From the NCBI RefSeq assembly GCF_003386205.1, contig NZ_QRDY01000031.1, positions 1 through 41,925 on the forward strand: a DNA stretch of 41,925 nt, written 5' to 3'. Under the pieces are notes generated by a model, which saw only the letters and a list, made by a program, of their open reading frames with translations, was not told the DNA's origin and did no database searches. A program made the position numbers and the translations under genes. Below, piece after piece: positions 25,515 to 35,218 of the stretch. Every line of letters starts with the position of its first letter. The first letter of the stretch is position 1. The DNA is from Cohnella lupini (lineage in GTDB: Bacteria > Bacillota > Bacilli > Paenibacillales > Paenibacillaceae).

Positions 25515-26477
25515 ATGCGTGAGGCTGGCGGTGTCATTAAAGGCACGGTGCTTCCGGAGCGCGAGAAGGGAAGAAACAAAACGTGGAGGCGGATCGTTCT
25601 AAACTGGGAGCTATACCTTTTTATTGCGCCGGCCTTTTTCTACTTCCTCATCTTTTCTTACGGTCCGATGTACGGCATTCAAATTGCTTTCAGGAACTTC
25701 GTTCCTACGAAAGGAATCTACGGTAGCCCGTGGACGGGGTTCGATCATTTTATCCGTTTCTTCGATTCTTACTACTTTTGGGATTTATTATGGAACACTT
25801 TCAGTATTAGCCTCTATGAGCTTGCTGTCGGGTTTCCTATTCCGATTATACTGGCGCTTGCCTTCAATGAAATCAAAGACGGTTACTTCAAGCGGACGGC
25901 CCAGACGATTACGTATGCGCCGCATTTTATTTCCGTAGTCGTCATGGCGGGGATGATCATCACCTTCCTGTCGCCATCGTCGGGGATCGTCGCTCATCTG
26001 ATCGGGTGGCTCGGCTTCGATGCTCCGGATTTCCTGACGGATCCCCGATGGTTCAAAACGATGTACGTATTTTCCGGCGTTTGGCAGAGCGCGGGCTGGG
26101 GTACCATTATTTATTTGGCGGCGCTCTCGGGCGTGGACCCGGGTCAGCATGAAGCGGCGATTATTGACGGAGCATCGAGGTTCCAGCGAGTTCGCCACAT
26201 TAACATTCCCGCCATCGTTCCTACGATGACGATCCTATTAATACTGAATATGGGGAGCCTGCTTGGAGTCGGGTTCGAGAAAATATTGCTGTTGCAAAAT
26301 TCGCTTAACATGGAAGCGTCGGACGTAATCTCGACCTTCGTTTATCGATCGGGACTCGTGGATGCCCAGTACAGCTTCTCGACCGCGATCGGATTGTTTA
26401 ATTCGGTTATCAATGCGATCGTGTTAGTGGTCGTGAATCAAGCGGTACGGCGCACGAATGAAAACAGCTTATGGTAG
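25515..26477 (+). CDS. Sugar ABC transporter permease, LplB type (locus 2)
   Basis: 320 residues with about six membrane helices. Signature LFIAPAFFYFLIFSYGPMYG near the N-terminus and ATPase-contact loop EAAIIDGASRFQRVRHINIP. GGGAGCGG precedes the ATG at 25515. First gene of the second CUT1 importer. It is paralogous to the permease at 19521, but differs throughout, so it is not a recent copy. No ATPase gene accompanies it. Confidence 0.93.
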   Translation: MREAGGVIKGTVLPEREKGRNKTWRRIVLNWELYLFIAPAFFYFLIFSYGPMYGIQIAFRNFVPTKGIYGSPWTGFDHFIRFFDSYYFWDLLWNTFSISLYELAVGFPIPIILALAFNEIKDGYFKRTAQTITYAPHFISVVVMAGMIITFLSPSSGIVAHLIGWLGFDAPDFLTDPRWFKTMYVFSGVWQSAGWGTIIYLAALSGVDPGQHEAAIIDGASRFQRVRHINIPAIVPTMTILLILNMGSLLGVGFEKILLLQNSLNMEASDVISTFVYRSGLVDAQYSFSTAIGLFNSVINAIVLVVVNQAVRRTNENSLW

Positions 26478-26492
26478 AAGGGAGCGATGCCG

Positions 26493-27401
26493 ATGATGTC
26501 CACCATGAAAGTTTCCGGTAGGGATAAGATATTCCTTGCTTTCAACTATTCGTTCGTGATCCTTGCTTTTGTCCTGGTGGCCTATCCGGTCATCTATATG
26601 CTTAGCGCGTCGATCAGCGATCCGAAACTCGTCGGATCCGGCGAGATGTGGCTATTGCCCAAGGGCATTACGTTCGAGGGATACGAGCGCGTGTTCCAGA
26701 ACAAGAGCATCTGGACAGGCTATGGCAATACCCTCCTCTACACGGTGGTAGGGACGGCAATCAATTTATTCGTCACGCTGCCGGCAGCTTACGCGCTGAG
26801 CCGCAAAGATTTGTCCGGTCGCCACTTCTTTATGGGCATGTTTATTGTGACCATGTTTTTCGGCGGCGGGCTCGTGCCAAGCTATTTGCTAGTCAAGGAG
26901 CTTGGGATGGTGAATACGATGTGGGCGATCGTTATCCCTTCGGCCGCTTCGATCTGGAACATCATCGTATGCCGTACCTTCTTTCAGACATCGATTCCGA
27001 AAGAGTTGCAGGAGGCCGCGCAAATCGACGGTAGCAGTAATCTGAGGCTGTTCGTAAGCATCATCCTACCGTTATCGATGCCCATTATCGCAGTAATGGC
27101 GTTATTCTACGGAGTAGGGAATTGGAATAGCTATTTCTCGGCCATGATCTATTTGAACGATGCCGAGAAATATCCGCTGCAGCTTGTACTGCGCCAGATT
27201 CTTGTTCTGCAAGAGATGTCCGCGATGGCAGGAGGCACAATCGATGCCTCGACGGCATCGGCGCTTAACAATAAAGCGGAAATCGCCGCGTTGGTCAAAT
27301 ATGCCGTCATTATCATAGCGACTGCGCCTATTATCGCGATCTATCCCTTTCTTCAACGTTATTTTGTCCAAGGTGTCATGATCGGTTCCGTTAAGGGATG
27401 A
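26493..27401 (+). CDS. Sugar ABC transporter permease, YtcP type (locus 2)
   Basis: Second permease of importer 2, with loop EAAQIDGSSNLRLFVSIILP and the C-terminal FLQRYFVQGVMIGSVKG. AAGGGAG (26478-26484) is 8 nt before the ATG at 26493 but only 2 nt before the ATG at 26487, so I chose the former. It follows the first permease by 15 bp. Confidence 0.92.
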   Translation: MMSTMKVSGRDKIFLAFNYSFVILAFVLVAYPVIYMLSASISDPKLVGSGEMWLLPKGITFEGYERVFQNKSIWTGYGNTLLYTVVGTAINLFVTLPAAYALSRKDLSGRHFFMGMFIVTMFFGGGLVPSYLLVKELGMVNTMWAIVIPSAASIWNIIVCRTFFQTSIPKELQEAAQIDGSSNLRLFVSIILPLSMPIIAVMALFYGVGNWNSYFSAMIYLNDAEKYPLQLVLRQILVLQEMSAMAGGTIDASTASALNNKAEIAALVKYAVIIIATAPIIAIYPFLQRYFVQGVMIGSVKG

Positions 27402-27441
27402 TCTTGCTCATAAAAAAATCAGTAAGGGAGAGGGATTTTGG

Positions 27442-29076
27442 ATGAAAAAGCTTCGTAAAGCATCCTCGCTGCTGCTTAGTTTCGCATTGCTCGTCTCAAT
27501 GCTCGCAGCCTGCAACTCGTCGAAAAATGAAGGCGCATCCGAAGGCGGCAATAACGCCGCGGAGACGTCGTCTACGGCACCAGCCGAGGAGGAGGGAGTC
27601 AGCAAGGAAGGCTTTCCGATCGTAAGCGAGCCGCTAACGCTGAAGATGATGTCGCAGGACGTGGGTCTTGCGGATTGGAACAAAATGCCCGTTCTGCAAG
27701 AGATGGAGAAGCTGACCGGCATTAAGCTAGAATACGAGAACGCGCCGATCGACAGCTTTGCAACCAAGAAAAATCTCGTCTTCGCCAGCGGCGATTTGCC
27801 TGATATTTTCTACGCGGCGGATCTGAAGCCCGCGGAGCAAGTCAACTACGGTTCCCAAGGCGTACTTATCCCTCTTGAAAAATACATCGACGAAGGCTAT
27901 GCGCCTAACCTCAAGAAAATTTTCGACGAGTATCCGGATATCCGCAAATCGTTTACGACGCCGGACGGTCATATGTACGCTCTGCCTTATATCGATCTTG
28001 CGGCGGTTTGGTGGCGCGGTCCGTTGTGGTACAACGGCAAATTCCTGAAAGCGCTTGGCGCAACCGAACCTAAAACAACGGATGAGCTGTATACCTACTT
28101 GAAGCGCGTGAAGGAAGAGGATCCGAACGGCAACGGCCAGAAGGATGAAATTCCGCTCGTTTCCATTAAGCTGGACGATATGCGCATGTACTTCCTCGGC
28201 TTCTGGGGGATCTACGATGAGGTCATTTATTCGGATAAAAACGATAAAGTGCACTACACGCCTCAGGAAGAAGGCTATAAAGGCTATCTGACTTTCATGA
28301 ACCGCTTGTGGCAAGAAGAACTGCTCGACCATGAGACGTTCTCACAGACGGACGAACAGAAGAAGGCGAAAGGCCAAAACAACCAAATCGCCTTGTTCAG
28401 CGACTGGTTCCCCTACTTCACGTTAGGCGGCGAGCCAAGCGGCGACAATCCGCTGATGACGCCGGTGAAGAGCGAAATCGCAGATTCGCCCGTATACGGC
28501 AAACATCCCGGCATCTCATCGAACGGCACGTTCGGTATTACGAGCAGTAATCCGAATCCGGAAGCGTCGATGCGTTGGATCGATTATCTCTACAGTTATG
28601 AAGGATCGACCTTATTTAATCAAGGTCCCGAGAATCTGCTGTGGAAGTACAAGAACAAGGAAACGAAAGAGAAGGAGTGGCTTCCAGTTCCCGGAGGCGG
28701 CGACCGTGAGGAATATAGAGGAACCATGACGCCGAACTACGGTATTCTGGCACCGGGTATTAATACAAGCGACCTTGCGGTGGGACTTCGCAGCGAGTTC
28801 GACGAATGGATCGATAAGGAAAACGCGGCGAAGCTGACGCCGATCGCGAAAGCGCCGTACCCTAACGTCTATTTAACGAATGAAGAGCAAACCGAGGCAT
28901 CGGCATTGTTATCGGACTTGAACACTTATGTAAAGCAAATGGAAGCGAAATTCGTTACCGGCAACGAATCGTTAAGCAATTGGGACAAATACGTGGCTCA
29001 AATTAAAAAGATGGGCGGCGACCGGATCGCGGAGCTTTACCAAAACGCATACGATCGCTGGAATTCAGGAAAGTAA
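27442..29076 (+). CDS. Extracellular solute-binding lipoprotein (LipO/YtcQ type, locus 2)
   Basis: 544-residue binding protein for importer 2. N-terminal MKKLRKASSLLLSFALLVSM, lipobox MLAAC (Cys24), then a long Glu/Ser/Ala linker. The DPNGNGQKDEIPLVS loop is the same calcium-site-like feature as in the locus 1 protein. GGGAG precedes the ATG. The ligand is probably an oligosaccharide; the GH18 gene downstream suggests an amino sugar or wall-derived glycan. Confidence 0.92.
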   Translation: MKKLRKASSLLLSFALLVSMLAACNSSKNEGASEGGNNAAETSSTAPAEEEGVSKEGFPIVSEPLTLKMMSQDVGLADWNKMPVLQEMEKLTGIKLEYENAPIDSFATKKNLVFASGDLPDIFYAADLKPAEQVNYGSQGVLIPLEKYIDEGYAPNLKKIFDEYPDIRKSFTTPDGHMYALPYIDLAAVWWRGPLWYNGKFLKALGATEPKTTDELYTYLKRVKEEDPNGNGQKDEIPLVSIKLDDMRMYFLGFWGIYDEVIYSDKNDKVHYTPQEEGYKGYLTFMNRLWQEELLDHETFSQTDEQKKAKGQNNQIALFSDWFPYFTLGGEPSGDNPLMTPVKSEIADSPVYGKHPGISSNGTFGITSSNPNPEASMRWIDYLYSYEGSTLFNQGPENLLWKYKNKETKEKEWLPVPGGGDREEYRGTMTPNYGILAPGINTSDLAVGLRSEFDEWIDKENAAKLTPIAKAPYPNVYLTNEEQTEASALLSDLNTYVKQMEAKFVTGNESLSNWDKYVAQIKKMGGDRIAELYQNAYDRWNSGK

Positions 29077-29107
29077 CAGCTTAAGAGTCGAACCTATCGT
29101 CAACCCG

Positions 29108-29135
29108 GCCCGGTCATGCGAAAGCGTGTCCGGGC
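29108..29135. terminator. Hairpin between convergent genes
   Basis: GCCCGG / CCGGGC (29108-29113, 29130-29135) with an inner ATGC-GAAA-GCGT hairpin. It lies between the binding-protein stop and the convergent regulator's stop and may serve both. There is no T-run, so the call is tentative. Confidence 0.45.
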
Positions 29136-29146
29136 GTCGGTCTGAG

Positions 29147-31423
29147 TTAACCCGTCTCGAGCTCCGCGTGCAGCTTGCGGTATTGTCCGGGCGTATGTCC
29201 GGTCTCTTTCTTGAACTTCCGGATAAAGTTCGGCGTGTCTTGGTAGCCGACCCGGTTGATGATATCTTTCAGAGGATCGTTGGTTTCTCTTAATTGCCGC
29301 ATAACCTCATCCAGCCTTTTCTGCCAAATATACTGAATAAAGTTGAGGCCTACCTTCTCCTTGAAAGTACGGCTGACATGAGACGGAGAAATGTCGAATT
29401 CAACGGCAATCGTCTCGAGGCTGATCGTATAGTCCATATAATGCGCGTCGATATACGACACGATTAGATCCATTTGAGACTGTTCTTCCCTCTGGTCGTT
29501 GCGCTCGACCTGCTCGCAGATCCGGGAGGCGAGACCGAGGAATCCGCGCTCCAGCTCGTCCAAGGAATAGCTGTTAATCATATTCGGAGAAACTTCCTGG
29601 ACGAGATTAGGAATGCCGACTTCGGCTGCGGTCTTCATCATCGCATTGAGGATGTCGAAACAAACGCAGCGCCTGATTAGCGCGGATAGCTCGGTCGCCT
29701 GCAGTCCCCGTATAGCCGGCCGGATCATCTGCGCGGCAACGTCAAAGCTGCCTTTCTTCAAGCTCTGAGAGAGCTTCAACAGCGAGCTGTTCGGAATCCA
29801 AAGAGTAGCAGGATCCGGCGAATAGGACAGCTTCTCGAAATAAGTGACGGTCCCGTAGCCGGCGGAAGTCCGCCATTCGAATGCCGAGTACGCTTCGATA
29901 TAGGACTGGTTCAACTGATCCGGACTCGAATAGCAGGTGCCGACGCCGATGGTCGGAGCGACGTCGAAAGTCTTGAGCAAATGGCCGCTAATCGCTTCGA
30001 CGATGGAACGGATATGGGTAAATTCCTGCAGGGTGTGATTCCCGTCAAAGCTGATAATGAGCGCAAGCTGGTCCAACTGGGGAAGCTCGACGCCGTAACA
30101 GTGCGCATCTAGCTCGGGAAATTGAATTTGCGCCAACTGTTCAAGGCGTTCTTGTCGCTCCTGCCGTTCTTCGGCAGACTCTTTCGATTCGTTCCATCCG
30201 ATCACCATGACAAAGTGAAACGATCGGTCAAAGCGAAGATCGAAGGCTTCTTGCAGCTCGGGCGTAATGCTCTGGGCATTCCCGTATTTGAGTAGCATGG
30301 ACAGAAAATGATTGCGGGCATAAGGCTCTTGAAGATCCACGCGCAAACTGTATTCCTGCAGGGCGCCGCGGATGCGGTCAAGCTCGTTGCCGGCTAAACG
30401 CGCACCGTCGGCTTTATGCTTAGGCTTTGCCTGGGAGTTGGCGAATTCGGCCAGCGTCGAGATCGGCCGGTATTGCATTCTGGCCAGCAAGAGGGCGATC
30501 GAGGCTCCGACAAGCACGAGTATGCTGAATAACATAATGATGAAGCTTCGGACATGCACAACGCTGCTGGCAAACTGAGAGCTTGGCATGACGGACACGT
30601 AAGACCAACCGTTATTCTCCGACGTTACGGAGACGATAGAATGCGGTTTCCCGTTTAACGTTCTTTCGTGAACGCCGCTCGCGAGACCGAACAAAGACTC
30701 CGCTTCGGTTGGAGTCAATGCTTCTCCTTGCCGGTTGTCTACGAGAATCTGACCCTGGTCATCCAAAATATAAGTGAAACCTTGATAGTTTCCAAGAATC
30801 GAATCAATCAGGCTGGTAAGCTCGGATTCCTTAATAAAGTAGAGGACCGTCCCATGCGGATTAGGATTAAAGGGCGTAATCGGAACCAGAAAGGCCAGCA
30901 TTTTAACCTCCAGACGGGAGTTGCGAATGACGGTGTCGGCCGGGCGCATGGTCGGAAATTTAACGGTATTTAAATCGCTGAACATGGTTTCTTTGTCCCA
31001 ATTGTTGAATTTAAAGCTGCCTGAAAACACTTCTAGACTCGAAAGTCCGTTGGCAGAGTATATCTTGCTATCCTTATGAAAATAAAGGAACATTTCGCCG
31101 ATGATCGAGCTTGTCGCTTTATATTGGTCGAGCGCCTGAATAGCCTCTCCGCTGTAAAACGCGTCATGAACACGATAAGGGGTCAGTCTCATGTCGTAGG
31201 AGACGCGGGATGCGATTTCGCTTAGCTCCTTCATCCGGCCGTCGATAATGATTTTGGCTTGCGTTAACTGATTAAGGCCGGACTGCTCGATTTCCGAACG
31301 GAGATTGGTAATGGCATTCCGGTAGATGAATAGAGTCATCAGGACTAACGGAATAAGCAGAATGAATAGGTAAGACCAAATATATTTTAAGAATAGTTTG
31401 GATTTGAAGTAGTTCCTCTTCAT
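29147..31423 (-). CDS. Membrane-bound AraC-family sensor regulator (YesN-like), locus 2
   Basis: 758 residues: membrane helix about 12-32 (FLKYIWSYLFILLIPLVLMT), extracellular Cache-like domain, second helix about 287-312 with a HAMP-like follow-on (MQYRPISTLAEF), and a C-terminal AraC helix-turn-helix pair (about 655-755: ISLETIAVEFDISPSHVSRT; LKDIINRVGYQDTPNFIRKF; TGHTPGQYRKLH). GGAGG lies 8 nt before the ATG. It is convergent with importer 2 and divergent from the CBM9-like gene, so it probably controls both sides. Confidence 0.92.
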   Translation of the reverse strand: MKRNYFKSKLFLKYIWSYLFILLIPLVLMTLFIYRNAITNLRSEIEQSGLNQLTQAKIIIDGRMKELSEIASRVSYDMRLTPYRVHDAFYSGEAIQALDQYKATSSIIGEMFLYFHKDSKIYSANGLSSLEVFSGSFKFNNWDKETMFSDLNTVKFPTMRPADTVIRNSRLEVKMLAFLVPITPFNPNPHGTVLYFIKESELTSLIDSILGNYQGFTYILDDQGQILVDNRQGEALTPTEAESLFGLASGVHERTLNGKPHSIVSVTSENNGWSYVSVMPSSQFASSVVHVRSFIIMLFSILVLVGASIALLLARMQYRPISTLAEFANSQAKPKHKADGARLAGNELDRIRGALQEYSLRVDLQEPYARNHFLSMLLKYGNAQSITPELQEAFDLRFDRSFHFVMVIGWNESKESAEERQERQERLEQLAQIQFPELDAHCYGVELPQLDQLALIISFDGNHTLQEFTHIRSIVEAISGHLLKTFDVAPTIGVGTCYSSPDQLNQSYIEAYSAFEWRTSAGYGTVTYFEKLSYSPDPATLWIPNSSLLKLSQSLKKGSFDVAAQMIRPAIRGLQATELSALIRRCVCFDILNAMMKTAAEVGIPNLVQEVSPNMINSYSLDELERGFLGLASRICEQVERNDQREEQSQMDLIVSYIDAHYMDYTISLETIAVEFDISPSHVSRTFKEKVGLNFIQYIWQKRLDEVMRQLRETNDPLKDIINRVGYQDTPNFIRKFKKETGHTPGQYRKLHAELETG

Positions 31424-31541
31424 TTTCTTTGCCTCCTATATACTACCGACCTGATGGGATGTTTCCTATCATACCAACAAATCTATTGTTTGGACACTGA
31501 ATAAAAGCAGGAAAGAATAGATCTGATACGGAGGCAATCGT

Positions 31542-32576
31542 ATGAATCGAAGCGGAGTGCCGGAGCCGGATATCGAATATGCTCCGAAATCGTATGTATG
31601 CAGACGCGCGAAAGAACCGCTCGTACTCGACGGTCGGTTCGATAAGCCGTTCTGGGCCGAAGCGGATTGGACCGACGAATTCGTCGATATCGAAGGCGAT
31701 CGTCGGCCGCTGCCCGCGAAGCGAACTAGAGTCAAAATGTTGTGGGACGACGACTATTTTTATTTTGCTGCGGAAATGATAGAGGATCAAATATGGGCGA
31801 CATTAACGGAGCGGGAATCGGTCATCTTCTATGACAACGATTTTGAAATTTTTATCGACCCGGACGGAGATTCGCATCAGTATTACGAGTTCGAAATCAA
31901 TGCTTTGAACACGGTTTGGGATTTGCTGTTGGTCAAGCCTTATCGGGACGGCGGTCCGCCGGTGAACGGCTGGGACATTAACGGTCTTCGTACGGCCGTA
32001 TATATAGACGGCGAGCTGAATCGGCCGGGCGCGGCAAACCGGATGTGGAGCGTGGAGATCGCGATGCCTTGGAGCAGCTTGCGGGAATGCGCGACGGAAG
32101 GACGCCCTCCGGAATCGGGAGAGTTCTGGCGCGTCAATTTTTCCCGAGTCGAGTGGCGAGCGGAAACGGAGGACGGCGCATATCGCAAAGTGATCAATCC
32201 CGATACGGGAAAATCTTACCCCGAGGACAACTGGGTATGGTCGCCGATGGGGCTTATAAATATGCATTACCCCGAGCTGTGGGGTTATGTCATGTTCGCG
32301 GGCGAGAGCGGTCCTTCTTCGTTCGAATTGCCGCTCGATGAACGGGTGAAGTGGGAGCTGCGCAAGCTCTATTACCGCGAACGCAACTACTTCGCCGAGC
32401 ATGGAAGCTTCACGAACGATTTGAAATCGTTAATGCGGTCCGGCGAGCAGTGGAGCATTACTCCCGTGGCAGAGACGACCCGCTCCTTATTTCAAATTTC
32501 AGCCCCGTCCGTGGACGGGAAGTCCGTCTTCTGCATTCGCGAGGACGGCAAGCTATGGAAGGAGCCAGCATCATGA
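31542..32576 (+). CDS. Carbohydrate-binding family 9-like protein
   Basis: 344 residues without signal peptide. The CBM9-like beta-sandwich spans about residues 22-240: PLVLDGRFDKPFWAEADWTD, then MLWDDDYFYFAAEM, DNDFEIFIDPDGD, YEFEINALNTVWD and WSVEIAMPWSSL, the usual order of this family (sugar-binding modules of xylanases and outer-membrane or cytosolic homologues). ACGGAGG precedes the ATG. The stop overlaps the next start (ATGA). Binding to a sugar is expected, but an intracellular role is odd for this fold. Confidence 0.85.
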   Translation: MNRSGVPEPDIEYAPKSYVCRRAKEPLVLDGRFDKPFWAEADWTDEFVDIEGDRRPLPAKRTRVKMLWDDDYFYFAAEMIEDQIWATLTERESVIFYDNDFEIFIDPDGDSHQYYEFEINALNTVWDLLLVKPYRDGGPPVNGWDINGLRTAVYIDGELNRPGAANRMWSVEIAMPWSSLRECATEGRPPESGEFWRVNFSRVEWRAETEDGAYRKVINPDTGKSYPEDNWVWSPMGLINMHYPELWGYVMFAGESGPSSFELPLDERVKWELRKLYYRERNYFAEHGSFTNDLKSLMRSGEQWSITPVAETTRSLFQISAPSVDGKSVFCIREDGKLWKEPAS

Positions 32577-35218
32577 ACCTTCAAACCTCCGTATTTTCGC
32601 TGGATATCGCCGAGTTAGAGAGAATCGAGCGGAAGTTCCGCGAGAAGCAGCAGATCGCAGAAGCAAGAGCTCGGGAGCTGTTTGACGTTTTTCAGGAGGA
32701 ACTGACCGAAGAGGAGTCTTGGGCGCTCAAATTTTTGTTTGCGTATATGCCGTTAAATGATTTGGCTGATTATGACGGCGCGTTATTTTTAAGCCATGTG
32801 AGGAGAACGCTGGACATTCGGGGAAAGGTTCCTTGGGGGCATCGGGTGCCGGATCATCTCTTCCTTCATTTCGTCCTGCCGTATCGGGTCAACACGGAGA
32901 ACATCGAGGATTCACGCGGACTATTGTACAACGAATTGGCGGACCGCACAGCGCATTTGTCAATGGCCGAGGCGATTATGGAGACGAATTATTGGTGCCA
33001 TGAGAAAGCAACTTACACAGGAAGCGACATGCGGACGATCTCGCCGTTGACGATGCTCCGGAGCGCGCGGGGACGCTGCGGGGAGGAATCGACGCTGGCC
33101 GTTGCCGCGCTCCGCAGCATCGGCATTCCTGCTCGTCAGGTATATACGCCGCGCTGGGCGCACAGCGACGATAACCATGCATGGGTGGAGGCGTGGGCTG
33201 ACGGCGACTGGCATTACATCGGCGCTTGCGAGCCGGAGCCTCGTCTCGATCAAGGTTGGTTCACTCCGCCGGCTCGGCGGGCTATGTTGATCCATACGCG
33301 AATAATGGCGAATTATTCGGGGCCTGAGGCCATTACGCACGAAGAAGATTCGTTCACGGAAATCAATCTTTTAGATCGTTATGCGCCGACGCGGACCGTT
33401 TCCGTTATTGTAAAGGACGAACAGAACCGGCCGGTTATCGGGGCCGACGTTTATTTCGAGCTGTATAATTACGCTGAATTATTTCCTTTAGCGGAGATAA
33501 CTACGAATGATCAGGGCGAAGCCTCGTTTAAGACGGGCTTCGGCGATTTGGTTATCCGGGCAGTGAAGGCTGGGCGATGGGGAGAGACGATATCGACAGC
33601 GGAGGACATCGAGCGCATTGAGATCGTTCTTGATCAGACGAAGCAGCCGGAAGGAACGGCGGATGTGGACTTAGTGCCGCCTCCGGAACGCGGCGGAGAC
33701 ATAGTCGAGCCGATTGACGAGGAGCGTATTCAGCGGCATAACACCCGGATTGAAGAAGGTACTAAGATCCGTACCGATTTCGAAATGACGTTCATCGATG
33801 AACAACGAGCAACCGAGCTTGCACGCGCTGTCGGACTTCCGTCGAATCGCGTATGGGAGGTACTGCGTAAGGCGCGCGGGAATGACCGCGAGATTGCGGC
33901 CTTCCTGCAGGAGCGCTGCGGCGAATTCGGAGAGTGGCCGCTGCGCTTGCTGGAAAGCTTGAACGGGAAGGATCTGCTGGATACGTTCCGTCCCGCCTTG
34001 GACGATCATCTGATTGGCTCTATGACGTTGTTCGGCGACCTTGCGGAAGATACATTCGTCCGTTATGTTCTCTGCCCAAGAGTGTCATTTGAAATGATCG
34101 TTCCGTATAAACGATTTTTCCAATCGGTGTTCACAAGCGAAGAGGCAGCCTTATTTAGAGCAGAACCTGCCGTGCTTGCGCGGAGGCTGAAGACGGAAAT
34201 TAGCCAAATGGAGAATATGCCTAACTTGAAGGGCAGGGGTAACCCGGTCGGTACCTTTAAGCTGAGGAAGGCTGACCTGATGTCGCTATATATATTGTTT
34301 GTGGCAGTCTGTCGCAGCTTGGGCATTCCGGCACGGCTGCACCCGAGCGAGCAGAAGCCGCAATATATGGAGAACGGACAATGGCGGAATGCTATATTAG
34401 CGGACAACTCCGGCGCAATACAGCCAGAGAACCAGGAGAACGGTAACCTTCTTCTCCTTATGGACGCCAAGACGGCGGCAGGGACTCCCGCGGCTTCCTA
34501 CTCCGGGAACTTCACGATCGCCAGGCTAGAGAACGGTGTCTACAACACGCTGGCTTACCCCCACGGAAAATCGGATGTTTACGATGAACCGTTCGAGCTC
34601 GAGCCCGGTTCATACCGGTTAACGACGGGCATTCGTCTAAAGGATGGCACGGTACGGGCACGATTGGCTTATTTCACCGTGCGCGCCGGGGAACAGACGG
34701 CAGTAACGCTGACCTATCGCGAATCCGACGTCGAGGTTCCCGTGCTTGGCGTATTGGAGAGGAATGAAAATTTCCGAGTACAGGATGGTCCCGACCGTAC
34801 GATCGGCGATATAACCGGAGCAAGCGGCGCGATCATCGCTTGGATCGAGCCGGAACGGGAGCCGACGAAGCATTTGCTTCGTGAGCTTAGGGAGCTTGCC
34901 GAACCGTTCACGGAGGTGGGCGCTCCACTCTTTCTTGCCGTCGGCGATTCCGAGTGGTCGGCTTCCTTCGATCCGAACGGATATCCGGGACTGCCGTCAA
35001 ATGTCCATTTTGTCAGGGACTCGACATACGACGGCCTATCAACCTATCTATCGTCGAATCAGGCGGCAGGGGAAGCGGGCTTCCCGCATCTCTTCGTGCT
35101 GGACGGCCTAGATCAAATTCGGTTTGTCGCGTCGGGATACAGGATCGGAACAGGTAAGGAAGTGCTGCAAATCGTAACTGCCTTGCAGCAACGCAACGAA
35201 TGGAGGAGTCAGGAATGA
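32573..35218 (+). CDS. Transglutaminase-like multidomain protein with thioredoxin-like tail
   Basis: 881 residues, no signal peptide. A transglutaminase-like core (about 130-230) has the Cys nucleophile in RSARGRCGEES (about residue 169) and the His in DDNHAWVEAW (about 202). The third position, often Asp in DPxE, reads GACEPEP here. An Ig-like insert follows (TVSVIVKDEQNRPVIGADVY). A second transglutaminase-like half (about 540-620, LYILFVAVCRSLGIPARLHP) lacks the Cys. The C-terminus (about 735-880) resembles a thioredoxin fold, but EREP replaces CxxC and FPHLFVLD keeps the cis-Pro loop. Start at 32573: ATGA overlap with the CBM9-like gene, GAAGGAG upstream; the open frame begins earlier at 32351 inside that gene. 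Hydrolysis or transfer at an amide or peptide bond is possible; the substrate is unknown. Confidence 0.8.
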   Translation: MNLQTSVFSLDIAELERIERKFREKQQIAEARARELFDVFQEELTEEESWALKFLFAYMPLNDLADYDGALFLSHVRRTLDIRGKVPWGHRVPDHLFLHFVLPYRVNTENIEDSRGLLYNELADRTAHLSMAEAIMETNYWCHEKATYTGSDMRTISPLTMLRSARGRCGEESTLAVAALRSIGIPARQVYTPRWAHSDDNHAWVEAWADGDWHYIGACEPEPRLDQGWFTPPARRAMLIHTRIMANYSGPEAITHEEDSFTEINLLDRYAPTRTVSVIVKDEQNRPVIGADVYFELYNYAELFPLAEITTNDQGEASFKTGFGDLVIRAVKAGRWGETISTAEDIERIEIVLDQTKQPEGTADVDLVPPPERGGDIVEPIDEERIQRHNTRIEEGTKIRTDFEMTFIDEQRATELARAVGLPSNRVWEVLRKARGNDREIAAFLQERCGEFGEWPLRLLESLNGKDLLDTFRPALDDHLIGSMTLFGDLAEDTFVRYVLCPRVSFEMIVPYKRFFQSVFTSEEAALFRAEPAVLARRLKTEISQMENMPNLKGRGNPVGTFKLRKADLMSLYILFVAVCRSLGIPARLHPSEQKPQYMENGQWRNAILADNSGAIQPENQENGNLLLLMDAKTAAGTPAASYSGNFTIARLENGVYNTLAYPHGKSDVYDEPFELEPGSYRLTTGIRLKDGTVRARLAYFTVRAGEQTAVTLTYRESDVEVPVLGVLERNENFRVQDGPDRTIGDITGASGAIIAWIEPEREPTKHLLRELRELAEPFTEVGAPLFLAVGDSEWSASFDPNGYPGLPSNVHFVRDSTYDGLSTYLSSNQAAGEAGFPHLFVLDGLDQIRFVASGYRIGTGKEVLQIVTALQQRNEWRSQE

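Noticed and set aside
32351..32572. Longer N-terminus for the transglutaminase-like protein
   Set aside because: It would lie within the CBM9-like gene in another frame; the ATGA overlap with a ribosome binding site at 32573 is the natural start.
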